Numbered from the stretch's first letter, positions 27,787 through 35,881 are shown. The stretch is DNA of 41,231 bases from Nitrococcus mobilis Nb-231 (GCF_000153205.1 NZ_CH672427.1:2865157-2906387); one strand, 5' to 3'. Notes: generated from the sequence alone by a model not told the origin. Program-made: numbers and translations.

Positions 27787-27823
27787 GCCCTTCGGCAAGC
27801 TCAGGAGTAGTTTGTCGAAGGGC
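27787..27823. repeat. REP-like palindrome
   Basis: GCCCTTCGGCAA (27787-27798) pairs with TTGTCGAAGGGC (27812-27823) at 11/12 positions. The CCCTTCGACAAGCTCAGG-type core is a repeat common in many proteobacterial genomes, usually between genes. Here it lies downstream of the 38-codon gene and could act as its transcript end. Confidence 0.6.
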
Positions 27824-27856
27824 AGGGCATGAATGGAAAATTTCAGGGCTTCCTTA

Positions 27857-28334
27857 GAGCCTGTTCGCAATCTTCTAATGAGCAGAACAAGGAACGCCAG
27901 ATGGACGAACTGCAGACTGGTATTAAGCGTACGCGCGCAGTTCTTCCATAAGCGGCGGCATTTTTCCAGCCAGCCGAAGGAGCGTTCCACAACCCAACGC
28001 TGGGGCAGCACGACAAAGGTGTGCGCTTCGTTGCGTTTGACCACCTGTACCGTCGCCTGAAGCTTCTTTTGTACGGCTTGCGCAAAAGGGCGCCCCGTGT
28101 AGCCCCATCCACCAATACGCTCTGAATCGACTGCAGATTGGATGCGCAGCGATCCATGGCCGCCAAGGCCCCTTTGCGGTCGGTCACATCGGCCGTGGTG
28201 ATCGCAATGGCATGCGGCAACCCTTGGGTATCCACCGCAATAGGGCGCTTGATTCTCGAGACCTTCTTGCCCGCGTCATATCCCTTGTGTTCAGCACTGT
28301 CCGTGTTCTTCACACTCTGTGCATCAACGATCAA
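27857..28334 (-). pseudogene. IS5-family transposase OrfB, frameshifted
   Basis: The first part (28334 to about 28106) reads [20 protein letters not shown] and continues with the DDE core KRPIAVDTQGLPHAIAITTA. At about 28103-28106 one base is missing in a run of G (minus strand), where DGGYTG is expected but DGATRG is read. The correct continuation (VVKRNEAHTFVVLPQRWVVE, RSFGWLEKCRRL) lies in the next frame to about 27860 and contains the catalytic Glu. The enzyme is therefore inactive unless expressed by recoding. Confidence 0.8.
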
Positions 28335-28653
28335 GAAGCTCGTTGTGGCGCTGCGCCCCTGTTTGGTACGGGCCGCGCCAACCTGATTTTTTTAACGCCT
28401 GCTCCAGCAGGCTGCCACCCTCTCCTCGCGGTTCGCTCCACTTGGCAAAGTAGGAATGAACCGTGCGCCACTTCGGAAACTCGCTCGGCAACATCCGCCA
28501 CTGACAACCGCTTTTGAGTAAATACAGGATCGCGCAGAACACCTCGTAGAGATCCACCGTCCTCGGTTTGGTGCGCTTGCGCGCACTCTCCAGTAAGGGC
28601 CTGATCTGTTCAAACTGCTCGCGTGTGATATCGCTTGAATATTGCTTCCTCAC
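28324..28653 (-). CDS. IS5-family transposase OrfA
   Basis: 109 residues starting [20 protein letters not shown]. It has the DUF4096-type N-terminal domain with [20 protein letters not shown] then [16 protein letters not shown]. This is the first frame of a two-frame IS5/IS427 transposase; an 11-bp overlap with OrfB allows programmed frameshifting. The frame itself looks intact. Confidence 0.85.
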   Translation of the reverse strand: MRKQYSSDITREQFEQIRPLLESARKRTKPRTVDLYEVFCAILYLLKSGCQWRMLPSEFPKWRTVHSYFAKWSEPRGEGGSLLEQALKKSGWRGPYQTGAQRHNELLDR

Positions 28654-28706
28654 CCCCTCATTATCAGGGAGAAGAGAGATTATGAAGAGGCTCTTAGGAG
28701 GATCGG

Positions 28707-28802
28707 ATGAGCCAAGAGCAAGACCGGCCGTTTACTCGCAACCTTATGACGGTCCTCGTTGCCCGGGCGGTAGTGGGAATCGCCTGCGGTGTCCTAAGCT
28801 AA
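28707..28802 (+). pseudogene. Second truncated copy of the cytochrome c5 anchor
   Basis: ATG 28707 after TTAGGAGGATCGG. It starts [20 protein letters not shown] and ends ACGVLS at TAA. It is homologous to the cytochrome c5 N-terminus, but substitutions (Thr-Arg, Arg in the helix) and a small insertion that shifts GVLANIVAG out of frame indicate decay. The IS5 insertion sits just upstream of its ribosome site. Confidence 0.6.
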
Positions 28803-28844
28803 CGTCGTGGCAGGCGCCTACTTGGTGCTTCAGAGGGCGCAAGA

Positions 28845-28942
28845 AGTCAGGACCACGACAGGCGGTTTATTTGTGATTGCATAAGCGTTGATTGTTGCCT
28901 TGACTCTAGTGGCAAAAGTATTGCCGCGTCCCTGCTAATATG
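28845..28942 (+). pseudogene. Third, degenerate copy of the anchor module
   Basis: AGTCAGGACCACGACAGGCG at 28845 lines up with AGTCAGGAACAAGATCGGCG of the cytochrome gene (28980). The alignment continues through TTTATTTGTGATTGCAT and GTATTGCCGCGTCC-CTGCTAATAT to the end of the helix. The start codon and frame are lost (TAA after 13 codons). Confidence 0.55.
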
Positions 28943-28976
28943 TATTGGCGGCTGCCTGGCTTTTTAGGAGGACGCG

Positions 28977-29468
28977 ATGAGTCAGGAACAAGATCGGCGA
29001 TTTATTCGTAATTTTATAGTCGTGCTCGCGGCGCTGGCTCTGGCCGGAGTATTGTTTGCCATCCTCGCCAACATTGTGGTAGACGATTTTGAACAGCCCG
29101 GGCAGCGAGCTCAGCAAATTGCCCGATTGCAAGCCGAATTGCAAGCCGAGCGCATGCAACCGGTCGGCCAAGTCAATACGACCGACGAGTCCGCGACGGC
29201 CGCCGGTGAGAGCGATGCACGTAGCGGTGAGCAGGTAGTCAAGCAGGTGTGCTCGGCCTGTCATACAGCCCAGTTCATGAACGCACCGCAGATCGGTAAC
29301 AAGGCTGAGTGGGCGCCCCGTGCTAAAGAAGGCTTGGATACGCTGACAACGCATGTCTTGCAAGGGTTCGGTAATATGCCTCCGCAGAGCGGCTCTGTCA
29401 GCGAAGCGGAGGTGCGCGCTGCCATCGAGTACATGGTGGAGAACAAGACGGGTATTGATCTGAACTAG
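28977..29468 (+). CDS. Membrane-anchored cytochrome c5 family protein
   Basis: 163 residues; class I c-type cytochrome facing the periplasm. The transmembrane anchor is at 11-33 (FIRNFIVVLAALALAGVLFAIL), followed by a Gln/Glu/Ala coiled or flexible linker (41-85). The haem site is C92-S-A-C95-H96 and the distal ligand is probably Met134 in GFGNMPPQSG. It is a likely electron carrier near a terminal oxidase or reductase. Strong AGGAGG site and a strong terminator after it. Three partial copies of its first 35 codons lie upstream. Confidence 0.9.
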   Translation: MSQEQDRRFIRNFIVVLAALALAGVLFAILANIVVDDFEQPGQRAQQIARLQAELQAERMQPVGQVNTTDESATAAGESDARSGEQVVKQVCSACHTAQFMNAPQIGNKAEWAPRAKEGLDTLTTHVLQGFGNMPPQSGSVSEAEVRAAIEYMVENKTGIDLN

Positions 29469-29491
29469 GTCGATGATTCTCTCTTCTACCT

Positions 29492-29521
29492 CGCCCCGAC
29501 CTTCGGTCGGGGCGTTGTTTT
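29492..29521 (+). terminator. Rho-independent terminator of the cytochrome c5 gene
   Basis: CGCCCCGACC-TTC-GGTCGGGGCG (29492-29514) forms a perfect 10-bp stem followed by TTGTTTT. It also lies at the end of the convergent DUF815 gene (stop at 29542) and may insulate both. Confidence 0.9.
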
Positions 29522-29541
29522 ATGGGCCGGGGACCTGACAA

Positions 29542-30423
29542 CTATATTTTTTCCTTCTCGCGTAAATACTGCCGGCCTGCCCAGTCCCGCGCGAATTGCC
29601 AGGCGACGCGGCCGCTGCGTGAGCCACGAGCGAGGGCAAAGCACAGTGCGGCCTGGCGGACTGCCTCCGGTTTATTTATGGTTACACCGAGCTCCGCCAG
29701 CCAACTGAAACAGATATCCAAATAATTCTCTTGATTGAATGGGTAGAAAGAGAGCCATAAGCCGAACCGCTCGGACAGCGAGATCTTCTCTTCTACTGCT
29801 TCCCCATGATGAATCTCACCATCGATATTACGTGCCGCCTCATTCTCGCTCAGGTATTCGGGCAGCAGATGCCGCCGGTTGGAGGTCGCGTAGATCAGCA
29901 GGTTATCCGGCGTTGCCGTCAGCGACCCGTCTAAGGCCGCCTTGAGCGCCTTATAGCTGGGGTCACCGGCCTCGAAGGAAAGATCGTCGCAGAAAAGGAT
30001 GAACCGCTCGGTCCGGTCATGGATCGGTTCCATGATCTGTGGGAGATCCACTAAGTCGTGACCTTCCACCTGAATCTCCCGCAACCCTTGTTCGGCATAT
30101 TCGTTGAGCAGTGCTTTGATCAGTGAGGATTTGCCGGTACCGCGCGAGCCCCAGAGCAGGACGTTGTTGGCGGGCAACCCGGCGAGAAACTGTCGGGTAT
30201 TGCGGTCGATTTCAGCTACTTGCTGCTCGATATTGCGCAAGCTCTGAAGCCGGATACGGTGTGGATGTCGCACCGGCTCCAGGTAACCCTCTCCGGTGTC
30301 ACGGCGCCAGCGAAAGGCAATCGCATCATCCCAGCACAGTGCTCTTCGGGTCGGCGGCACGAGGGCCTCAAGTCGTTCCAGCAAGCGCTCGGCGTGGGTG
30401 AACACCTGTTCGAGCTTGTCCAT
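29542..30423 (-). CDS. DUF815-family AAA ATPase
   Basis: 293 residues. Walker A GSRGTGKSS (92-100), Walker B FILFCDDLSFE (141-151, Asp146/Asp147), a sensor-like YATSNRRHLLPEYL with conserved Asn, and the late LSERFGLWLSFYPFNQENYL (arginine finger region) match the DUF815 family. This AAA family is DnaA/IstB-like and widespread, and its function is unsettled. The gene converges on cytochrome c5. Confidence 0.88.
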   Translation of the reverse strand: MDKLEQVFTHAERLLERLEALVPPTRRALCWDDAIAFRWRRDTGEGYLEPVRHPHRIRLQSLRNIEQQVAEIDRNTRQFLAGLPANNVLLWGSRGTGKSSLIKALLNEYAEQGLREIQVEGHDLVDLPQIMEPIHDRTERFILFCDDLSFEAGDPSYKALKAALDGSLTATPDNLLIYATSNRRHLLPEYLSENEAARNIDGEIHHGEAVEEKISLSERFGLWLSFYPFNQENYLDICFSWLAELGVTINKPEAVRQAALCFALARGSRSGRVAWQFARDWAGRQYLREKEKI

Positions 30424-30506
30424 TGAGTACCCCTAATTCTGTTCTCGAGCGAGAAGCAGTTTGCGCGGCGGCCACACCTGGAGGGGAAAGAAGTTTGAAT
30501 AATCTC

Positions 30507-30536
30507 TTGACTGATGCGAATAGTTATCATTACATA
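30507..30536 (+). promoter_or_regulatory. Sigma-70 promoter with an internal Fur-like box
   Basis: TTGACT (30507-30512) and TACATA (30531-30536), 18 bp apart. Within the spacer TGCGAATAGTTATCA (30515-30529) matches the 7-1-7 Fur motif TGATAAT-N-ATTATCA at 11/14. It lies 35 bp upstream of the 79-codon gene. Iron repression is inferred. Confidence 0.45.
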
Positions 30537-30570
30537 AGCAGGTGATTCGATAAGCTACCGGAGATAAGCG

Positions 30571-30810
30571 ATGCACTACCGGATCGATGCGTATTTGGTG
30601 CATGGTAATCCACGGCTACAGATCAAGGAGGCCGAGTCCGGCACCGTTCGTTTGGTGTGGGACTATCCGAAGCGGCCAGAGACCAAGCCGGACTCCGAGC
30701 AAGCACTTGCCCAGTCGCTTGCTACAGAAGAAGCGCTCCATAAGCTGTTTCGAGGTCTGTTTCTGTTGACTACCACTCAGTATCTCAACAGCCAGGTTAA
30801 GGGTGATTGA
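30571..30810 (+). CDS. Conserved-looking small cytoplasmic protein, unknown function
   Basis: 79 residues, no signal peptide or membrane segment. Opening HYRIDAYLVHGNPRLQIKEA suggests a beta-hairpin, followed by charged helix (PDSEQALAQSLATEEALHKL). I do not recognise a family with certainty. A good ribosome site (GGAGATAAGCG) and a promoter with a Fur-like box argue for a real gene, possibly linked to iron status. Confidence 0.65.
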   Translation: MHYRIDAYLVHGNPRLQIKEAESGTVRLVWDYPKRPETKPDSEQALAQSLATEEALHKLFRGLFLLTTTQYLNSQVKGD

Positions 30811-30848
30811 GCTTTTCGCCAAGCGATGAGTGCTTTCCATTGGCAGTA

Positions 30849-31260
30849 CTAACCCGCGTCGATCTGTCGCTCGGCCCGCCGCGCGGGCAGCACGATGGTG
30901 ATCGCGAGACCACCGTGGAGATTGGCGGCGCCGATCCGCCCGTCATGCGACGTTACTGCACGGTGGGCAATGGCGAGCCCGAGGTCGTAACCACCGCTGT
31001 CAATGGTCTCGATCCGTGCCCAGCCATCCGGCCGCTCGCCGAGCTTGCGGCGCAGATTGCTCACGTGCTACGTCTATGTTGCGGTCAAAGGGTTGCAGGG
31101 GTGTCCTACGGCTTTACGAGAGATATCGTCGCGCGACACCGGGTATCCGACCGCCCGCAGCAGTACCGCCAATACGTCGAACTCCGCGCTGGTGAGCTCC
31201 GCCGATGCCCCGCCGCACTCATGGCGGCGTCCGGTAATGGGTGCCGTCGTAGCGTATTGA
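30849..31260 (-). pseudogene. Deleted two-component system: response-regulator end fused to kinase end
   Basis: Minus-strand frames read AELTSAEFDVLAVLLRAVG then YPVSRDDISRKAVG, an OmpR/CpxR-type winged-helix domain. After a frameshift near FDRNIDV they continue VSNLRRKLGERPDGWARIETI. The same frame runs directly into DSGGYDLGLAIAHRAVTSHDG then RIGAANLHGGLAITIVLP, the G2 ATP-binding box end of a CpxA-like histidine kinase, and stops at 30849. A deletion has fused the regulator recognition helix region to the last 50 residues of the kinase. The receiver domain, sensor and HisKA parts are gone. Confidence 0.75.
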
Positions 31261-31394
31261 AGTCGCGTTTGAAATCTGTCACCTCGGTTCAGTATCTCGG
31301 CCGCCCACATCATGCTTGTGGCTGTGCGGGAGGCGGCTCGTGCTGGAGTAGTGAGGTTGAGGCGGGCATTTGACGCCCTCGAGGGAATCGAGTA

Positions 31395-31802
31395 GTGCTC
31401 GACACGCTCAAGTACAGCAAGCAATTACAGCAGGCGGATGTTAGCCGGGAGCAAGCCGAAGCGCTGCATGAAGCGGCCAGCGAATCGGTGGCGGCACGCG
31501 CACAGCTCGAAAGCGTGGGGCTGGAGCTAGTCGGTCGTATCGACCATGCGGTGCAGCGCCTTGATGCGAAGATGGACGCGCTGCGCTCCGAGCGCATGAG
31601 CGCAGAGCAGCACCTGGACGCCAAGATCGATGGTGTAGAGCAACGCCTGGACACCAAGATCAATAGTGGAGGGCAATGCTTGAACGCCAAGATCGCAGGT
31701 GTCGATCTCAAGCTAAGCGCTGAGATCAGGCAACTGCGCTGGATGATGGGTGTATTGGTCGCGCTCAATGCAGCCATTTTAGTTAAGCTGCTGCTCATCT
31801 GA
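31395..31802 (+). CDS. DUF1640-type coiled-coil protein with C-terminal membrane anchor
   Basis: 135 residues from GTG 31395. It opens LDTLKYSKQLQQADVSREQA, typical of DUF1640/CCDC90-like proteins. A coiled coil (about 30-112) contains repeats of the form HLDAKIDGVEQRLDTKI and CLNAKIAGVDLKL. The C-terminal helix WMMGVLVALNAAILVKLLL (about 116-134) is the anchor. The family probably assembles as trimeric head-neck-stalk rods on the inner membrane; bacterial function is not established. Confidence 0.75.
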   Translation: MLDTLKYSKQLQQADVSREQAEALHEAASESVAARAQLESVGLELVGRIDHAVQRLDAKMDALRSERMSAEQHLDAKIDGVEQRLDTKINSGGQCLNAKIAGVDLKLSAEIRQLRWMMGVLVALNAAILVKLLLI

Positions 31803-31960
31803 GTATTCTATTAATTTCTTCAGCAAATCATGGACTGTGTGGTGATCGAGGTTATGCATATAGTGTGCACCTCGCGGTCTGCGTTCTGATGTTCACCTGG
31901 TGGCCACGGGCAAATCCGACGAGGATGTCGGTGCTTCTCGTTATTCGTAACCAAGCAAGC

Positions 31961-31985
31961 AACAAAAAAGCCGACCTGTGGTCGG
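31961..31985 (-). terminator. Rho-independent terminator, minus strand
   Basis: Read on the minus strand: CCGACC-ACA-GGTCGG followed by CTTTTTTGTT. It would stop leftward transcripts from the gene-poor region to the right; no intact minus-strand gene is seen between it and hemP, so it may end a hemP transcript tail or belong to a lost gene. Confidence 0.6.
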
Positions 31986-32342
31986 TTTCGCAGTCATGCT
32001 GAGCTGAGCAAGTGCTTCACTATCTGGCTAGAGCTCCAATTATTTGGCCGCTATTTTTTTAGGGGCGGCGAGTCCCTGCTGCCAAGCCCCGTTGGGCCAT
32101 TCTGAGTTTTAATTTTGCCTTTACTAAGCCTGCCGAATTGTTGACTCACCCACCAAAGCACGTCTAGCGTCGAAATTCTGGTGACTTCGTCACGGTGTGA
32201 CGTAATAGCATGATAACTGGCTCAAATATCGGTTGGCATGGGCGGTAGCAATTCCCGGTGATCGAGTCTTTGCTAGGTTTCGCGCTGCCCGGTAGGGTCC
32301 GCTTTTTCTGTGGGCACGACAACCTGCCACCGTGGTGGTGGC

Positions 32343-32426
32343 GCCGTCGCTCGGGAGCTGGTGGGCTTTATCTGGGATATCGTCGGCCAGAAGATGGCAA
32401 AGCGCGCGCCCCAGTCAGACCACTAA
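32343..32426 (+). pseudogene. IS110-family transposase C-terminal scrap
   Basis: AVARELVGFIWDIVGQKMAK is the usual C-terminal block of IS110 transposases (pattern AVARELxGFIWAI), followed by a stop at 32424-32426. The catalytic DEDD and serine domains are not found upstream, so only the last 27 codons are left. Confidence 0.45.
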
Positions 32427-32616
32427 GGCACTCGCACCACGGCAAACCGGGAACGAGTTCGTATCTTCCCTTGGCGCATTCAGTGGCTTGGGAACAGCGT
32501 AAGTGGCTCGACGTTGAGCAGGGGTCGTCAGTGCTACGTGCGCCTTGCACGCACGGGCGCTGTTCGCTCGCCGGCGGGCCGCCGGCGAAAGTATATCCAT
32601 CCAGTCGATAGCATGC

Positions 32617-32706
32617 ATGAAACCACATCAACACCTCTTCGCCGGAGCCTTCGTGGCGGCATTGCTAGGCGGACTTGCGCTGTTGCTCTCTTACCCAAGC
32701 CCATAG
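32617..32706 (+). other. 29-codon frame with a membrane helix
   Basis: KPHQHLFAGAFVAALLGGLA (after Met) is a good signal-anchor sequence, but the frame ends after SYPSP. It could be the N-terminal stump of an exported protein; no ribosome site is evident. Confidence 0.2.
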
Positions 32707-32970
32707 CACGCGGCGGCTACCGTGGCCCACTGAGGCGACTGGATAAGCGCGGGCATAACCTCTTTTCATCGTGGCAGTGCGCAGGGGCACATGCAGCAGG
32801 TGTGCGAAAGGGGTGCCGCAGCGGTGCAAGGCGCAAAGAGAAAAATTGCTGGCTGGCCGAGCGTCCCTGCCCTCGGCTGGCTGGCGACCACCAATAGTCA
32901 CGGATGTGGATAAAGCGGGGTTGTTGCCGTTTTTCTTGCTTGCTGAATAAGCGATGTGCGGTTACCTGGT

Positions 32971-33165
32971 TTACACCTCCTTGGTAAGAATCAGCCGTTC
33001 GTTGCGGGTAAGTCGCAGAATATAGCGCTCGCCGTGGTGATTGATGGCCACGGTACGGTTGCCGTGAAAGAGATCCCGTGTATCGAGGCCTGGCGGTAAA
33101 ATCGGCGGTTCAGTGCTTGCCTGATTGCGGGATCGGCACAGGGTTTCCATTTTCCTGGTGGCCAT
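32971..33165 (-). CDS. hemP: Hemin uptake protein HemP/HmuP
   Basis: 64 residues. The C-terminal half DTRDLFHGNRTVAINHHGER then YILRLTRNERLILTK is the HemP signature (pattern S-RDLF-G---V-I-H-G--Y-LRLT---KLILTK). HemP proteins promote expression of haem receptor genes and are normally Fur-repressed. A Fur box lies 26 bp upstream and the ribosome site is AGGAGGAG. No haem receptor gene is adjacent. Confidence 0.87.
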   Translation of the reverse strand: MATRKMETLCRSRNQASTEPPILPPGLDTRDLFHGNRTVAINHHGERYILRLTRNERLILTKEV

Positions 33166-33190
33166 GCTATCTCCTCCTGTTGACTTGAAT

Positions 33191-33209
33191 GATAATGATT
33201 TTTGTTATC
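33191..33209. promoter_or_regulatory. Fur box upstream of hemP
   Basis: GATAATGATTTTTGTTATC matches the 19-bp Fur consensus GATAATGATAATCATTATC at 15/19. It ends 26 bp before the hemP ATG and lies in the divergent region shared with the DUF6524-type gene. Confidence 0.8.
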
Positions 33210-33337
33210 GTGTCAACCGCCCCTCCTATACCGCGAAGACACGTCAGTGCGATGGCGTAATTCCTCACGTACAATTCGTCCGCATACCCTCGGGCCGACC
33301 GAGTCGGCCCATGTCCCATACTCCCGGAAGGTTTCGC

Positions 33338-33757
33338 ATGGCTTCGAATTTCAGCTGGAACGGATTCTTGATCCGCTTCGTAGCGGCACTGATCCTGGTC
33401 TTCGCGACCTACAATCCGGAACACCTATCCTATTTCCACTGGGTGGTCACGAATCGCGATACACAGCAGTTGGCGCTGAAAGTGTTCACCGGCGTGGTGC
33501 TGCTGATCGGCTGGACGGTATTCCTACGAGCGACCCTGCGCTCACTCGGCCTGATCGGCACTGCGCTCGCGGTTGCTTTTTTCGGCACTTTGCTGTGGGT
33601 GGTGATCGATTTCGGCTGGGTGGCAGCGAACAACAGGCGGCTGATGAGCTACCTGTTGCTGCTTACACTGACGGCGGTGCTGTCTACCGGAATGTCTTGG
33701 TCGCACATTCGTCGGCGCATGAGCGGGCAGGTGGATGTCGACGACGTCGATGAGTGA
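33338..33757 (+). CDS. DUF6524-type four-helix membrane protein
   Basis: 139 residues from ATG 33338; the upstream open frame lacks family character. Opening ASNFSWNGFLIRFVAALILV followed by FATYNPEHLSYFHW is characteristic of this conserved hypothetical family. Four hydrophobic helices are at about 10-26, 45-65, 69-92 and 103-118. Function unknown. It is divergent from hemP and shares its Fur-box intergene, so iron control is possible but not shown. Confidence 0.75.
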   Translation: MASNFSWNGFLIRFVAALILVFATYNPEHLSYFHWVVTNRDTQQLALKVFTGVVLLIGWTVFLRATLRSLGLIGTALAVAFFGTLLWVVIDFGWVAANNRRLMSYLLLLTLTAVLSTGMSWSHIRRRMSGQVDVDDVDE

Positions 33758-33868
33758 CGGCGCGGACCGAGGTTATTTTAAGGAAACCCTGCAGTCAGAT
33801 TGATTAGCCAAAGAAATACAAACGGAATATCCGCAATGCCGAACTCGCGCCCAGAGGAGTGTCGAATA

Positions 33869-34504
33869 ATGAAGCATACCCACCGCGCGGTTATGAGCTA
33901 CGCAGTCGGGTTAATGCTATTGCTCGGAATAGCGGCAGCAGCACACGCAGCGCCCATTACCCTAGTCGACCGGCAAAACCAAGGAACCGTTGACGGGACG
34001 AACGGCGGCGCGAGTTTCGGGCAGTCGTTCACCCCCACCTTGCCGGCCATCGATGCGATTGAATTCTTTATGGCCGGTCTGGGCCAAACCGTCATGGTGA
34101 ACATCCTCGACGGCTTGGCCGGCGCCGACGGCCTAGGCGGCCCCGTCATCGCCACCTCGGATCCCGTTACGGTGTTCACCCTGAGCGGCCCGCAGAACAT
34201 CCACTTCGATTTCCCCGCCCGAGTCGCCCTGACACCGGGGCAGCTCTACGTCGCGCAGCTGTTCACTCCGGGCGGGATCGAGGGCGTTAGTTGGACTACC
34301 GGTGATGCCTATGGCGGCGGTCAATTCCTGCAGGAGGGGCTCGCGTCGAGTGATTTTGTGGCGCGAGATCTGATCTTCGCCGAGGGCCTGACCTACTCAC
34401 TTTCGCTGCCCGAATCGAGCTGGCTCTTCAGCCTGGGGCTCTTAGGCGCAGGACTTGCTACTCGGCGCCGTCAGCCGCCGCCCAATACATGTGCGGCCGC
34501 GTGA
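33869..34504 (+). CDS. PEP-CTERM sorting-domain protein
   Basis: 211 residues from ATG 33869, with GAGGAG upstream. Signal peptide about 1-27 (VGLMLLLGIAAAAHA cleaved before APITLVDRQ). The mature part is a beta-rich domain (about 30-185) with many Gly and Pro. The C-terminus LPESSWLFSLGLLGAGLATR is the tripartite PEP-CTERM signal: (V/L)PE motif, hydrophobic helix and Arg cluster. In such species exosortase processes these proteins for export to the surface or extracellular matrix. No exosortase is in this window. Confidence 0.85.
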   Translation: MKHTHRAVMSYAVGLMLLLGIAAAAHAAPITLVDRQNQGTVDGTNGGASFGQSFTPTLPAIDAIEFFMAGLGQTVMVNILDGLAGADGLGGPVIATSDPVTVFTLSGPQNIHFDFPARVALTPGQLYVAQLFTPGGIEGVSWTTGDAYGGGQFLQEGLASSDFVARDLIFAEGLTYSLSLPESSWLFSLGLLGAGLATRRRQPPPNTCAAA

Positions 34505-34537
34505 TTAAGGCACACGGACCACCGCTGGAGCCCCGCT

Positions 34538-35782
34538 TCAAGTCACGGTGGCCTTGCGTTTGAACTCAGGCTTGTTCCAGGCCTGACTCGCCATGACCCG
34601 GTGCAGAGCGGCCACCGCGTCCCAGATATCGACATAGCGCAGATAAAGCGGCGCGAGGCCGAAGCGCAGAATGTCGGGGGCACGGAAATCGCCGATCACG
34701 CCCTCGACGATCAGCGCCTGGATGATGGCATAACCCTGCGGATGCCGAACAGCAACCTGGCTGCCACGTCGTGTCGAGTCATGCGGACAGGCATGCTCGA
34801 AGCCGAAAGCCGCGCACTCCTGGTCGAGTAAGCGCAAGTACAAATCACCCAGGCGCCGGGACTTCTCGCGCACCAGCTGCAGGTCCGCCTCCAGCAACAA
34901 ATCGACGCCGACCTCCAGCGCGGCGAGCCCCAACACCGGCGGCGTCCCGACGAGATGACGCTCGATCCCGGCGGCCGGACGATAATCCGGTGCGAACGTG
35001 AACGGTGCCGCATGCCCCATCCAGCCGGCGATGGTCGGCTGCGCGTCCCGTAGATGGCGCCGGGCGATAAAGAGATAGGCGGGCGCACCGGGGCCGCCGT
35101 TAAGATACTTATAGCCACAACCCACCGCCATATCGACCCCGGCCGCATTGAGTTCGATGGGCATCGCACCGGCGCTATGGCTTAGATCCCAGAGCGTGAG
35201 GACGCCTTTTGCTTGTGCCTGACGGGTCAACGCAGCCAAGTCGTGGAGGCGTCCGCTGCGGTAATCGACTTGGGTCATCACCAGCACCGCGACTTTCTCG
35301 TCCAGGGCGTCGGAGAGCTCGTCGGCATGCACCAAGCGCAGCTCATGGCCTTGGCCCAGCAACTCGATGAGTCCCTCGATGATGTAGAGATCCGTGGGAA
35401 AGTTGGTACGCTCGGAGACGATGATCCTGCGCCTCGGGCGCAGGCGCAGCGCCGCGGCGAGCAGCTTGAAAAGATTGATCGAGGTCGAATCCGCGGCGAT
35501 GACCTCGTCATCGCGCGCACCGATCAGCCGGGCGATCTTGGCACCGATGCGCCGCGGCATACCGATCCAGTCGTGCCTGTTCCACGAGCGGATTAGGTCC
35601 TCACCCCATTGCACCCGCACGAGCTCATCAAGCCGCTGTCGAGCACCAACCGGCAACGCCCCGAGCGAATTGCCATCGAGATAGATGAGGCCGCTTGGCA
35701 GCTCGAAGCGTCCGCGCAACGTGCCGAGCGGATCTTCGCGATCGAGCCGTTCGCAATCATCTCGGGACAGGCCGTACATCAA
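34538..35782 (-). CDS. kynU: Kynureninase
   Basis: 414 residues. PLP enzyme that cleaves L-kynurenine to anthranilate and alanine. The N-terminal IYLDGNSLGALP block, WDLSHSAGAMPIEL and the PLP-lysine Lys225 in GCGYKYLNGGPGAPAYLF are diagnostic. Together with kynA 1 kb away it covers two of the three steps from tryptophan to anthranilate. An asparaginase-family gene lies divergently in between. Confidence 0.96.
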   Translation of the reverse strand: MMYGLSRDDCERLDREDPLGTLRGRFELPSGLIYLDGNSLGALPVGARQRLDELVRVQWGEDLIRSWNRHDWIGMPRRIGAKIARLIGARDDEVIAADSTSINLFKLLAAALRLRPRRRIIVSERTNFPTDLYIIEGLIELLGQGHELRLVHADELSDALDEKVAVLVMTQVDYRSGRLHDLAALTRQAQAKGVLTLWDLSHSAGAMPIELNAAGVDMAVGCGYKYLNGGPGAPAYLFIARRHLRDAQPTIAGWMGHAAPFTFAPDYRPAAGIERHLVGTPPVLGLAALEVGVDLLLEADLQLVREKSRRLGDLYLRLLDQECAAFGFEHACPHDSTRRGSQVAVRHPQGYAIIQALIVEGVIGDFRAPDILRFGLAPLYLRYVDIWDAVAALHRVMASQAWNKPEFKRKATVT

Positions 35783-35881
35783 CTGGTCTCCCGCACCACC
35801 GCTCGATTCGCCTCGAACGGTCTATCTTCGATACGCTCTAGGAAATTGGAGCCGAACGGCGTAACCGTGTAAAGAGCGAAC

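Larger units (their letters stand above)
27857..28693 (-). mobile_element. IS5-family insertion sequence (IS427-like), defective
   Basis: 837 bp. The terminal inverted repeats GAGCCTGTTCGCAATCT (left) and GAGCCTCTTCATAATCT (right, other strand) match at 14/17. A 3-bp target duplication TTA lies at 27854-27856 and 28694-28696, as expected for the IS427 group (TNA targets). It carries two overlapping frames, orfA and orfB, the second frameshifted. It lies 13 bp upstream of the second anchor-copy ATG, separating that gene from its original promoter. Confidence 0.85.
31990..32970. other. Gene-poor region with mobile-element scraps
   Basis: No intact gene. It contains a short hairpin GTGAC-TTC-GTCAC near 32181-32193, an IS110-type fragment (32343-32426) and a 29-codon frame with a hydrophobic helix (32617-32706). 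The longer open frames on both strands (for example 32514-32897 plus) are Arg/Cys-rich and look non-coding. Confidence 0.5.

Noticed and set aside
32514-32897. 127-codon plus-strand frame in the gene-poor region
   Set aside because: Arg/Gly/Cys-rich with no domain, and it crosses mobile-element debris.
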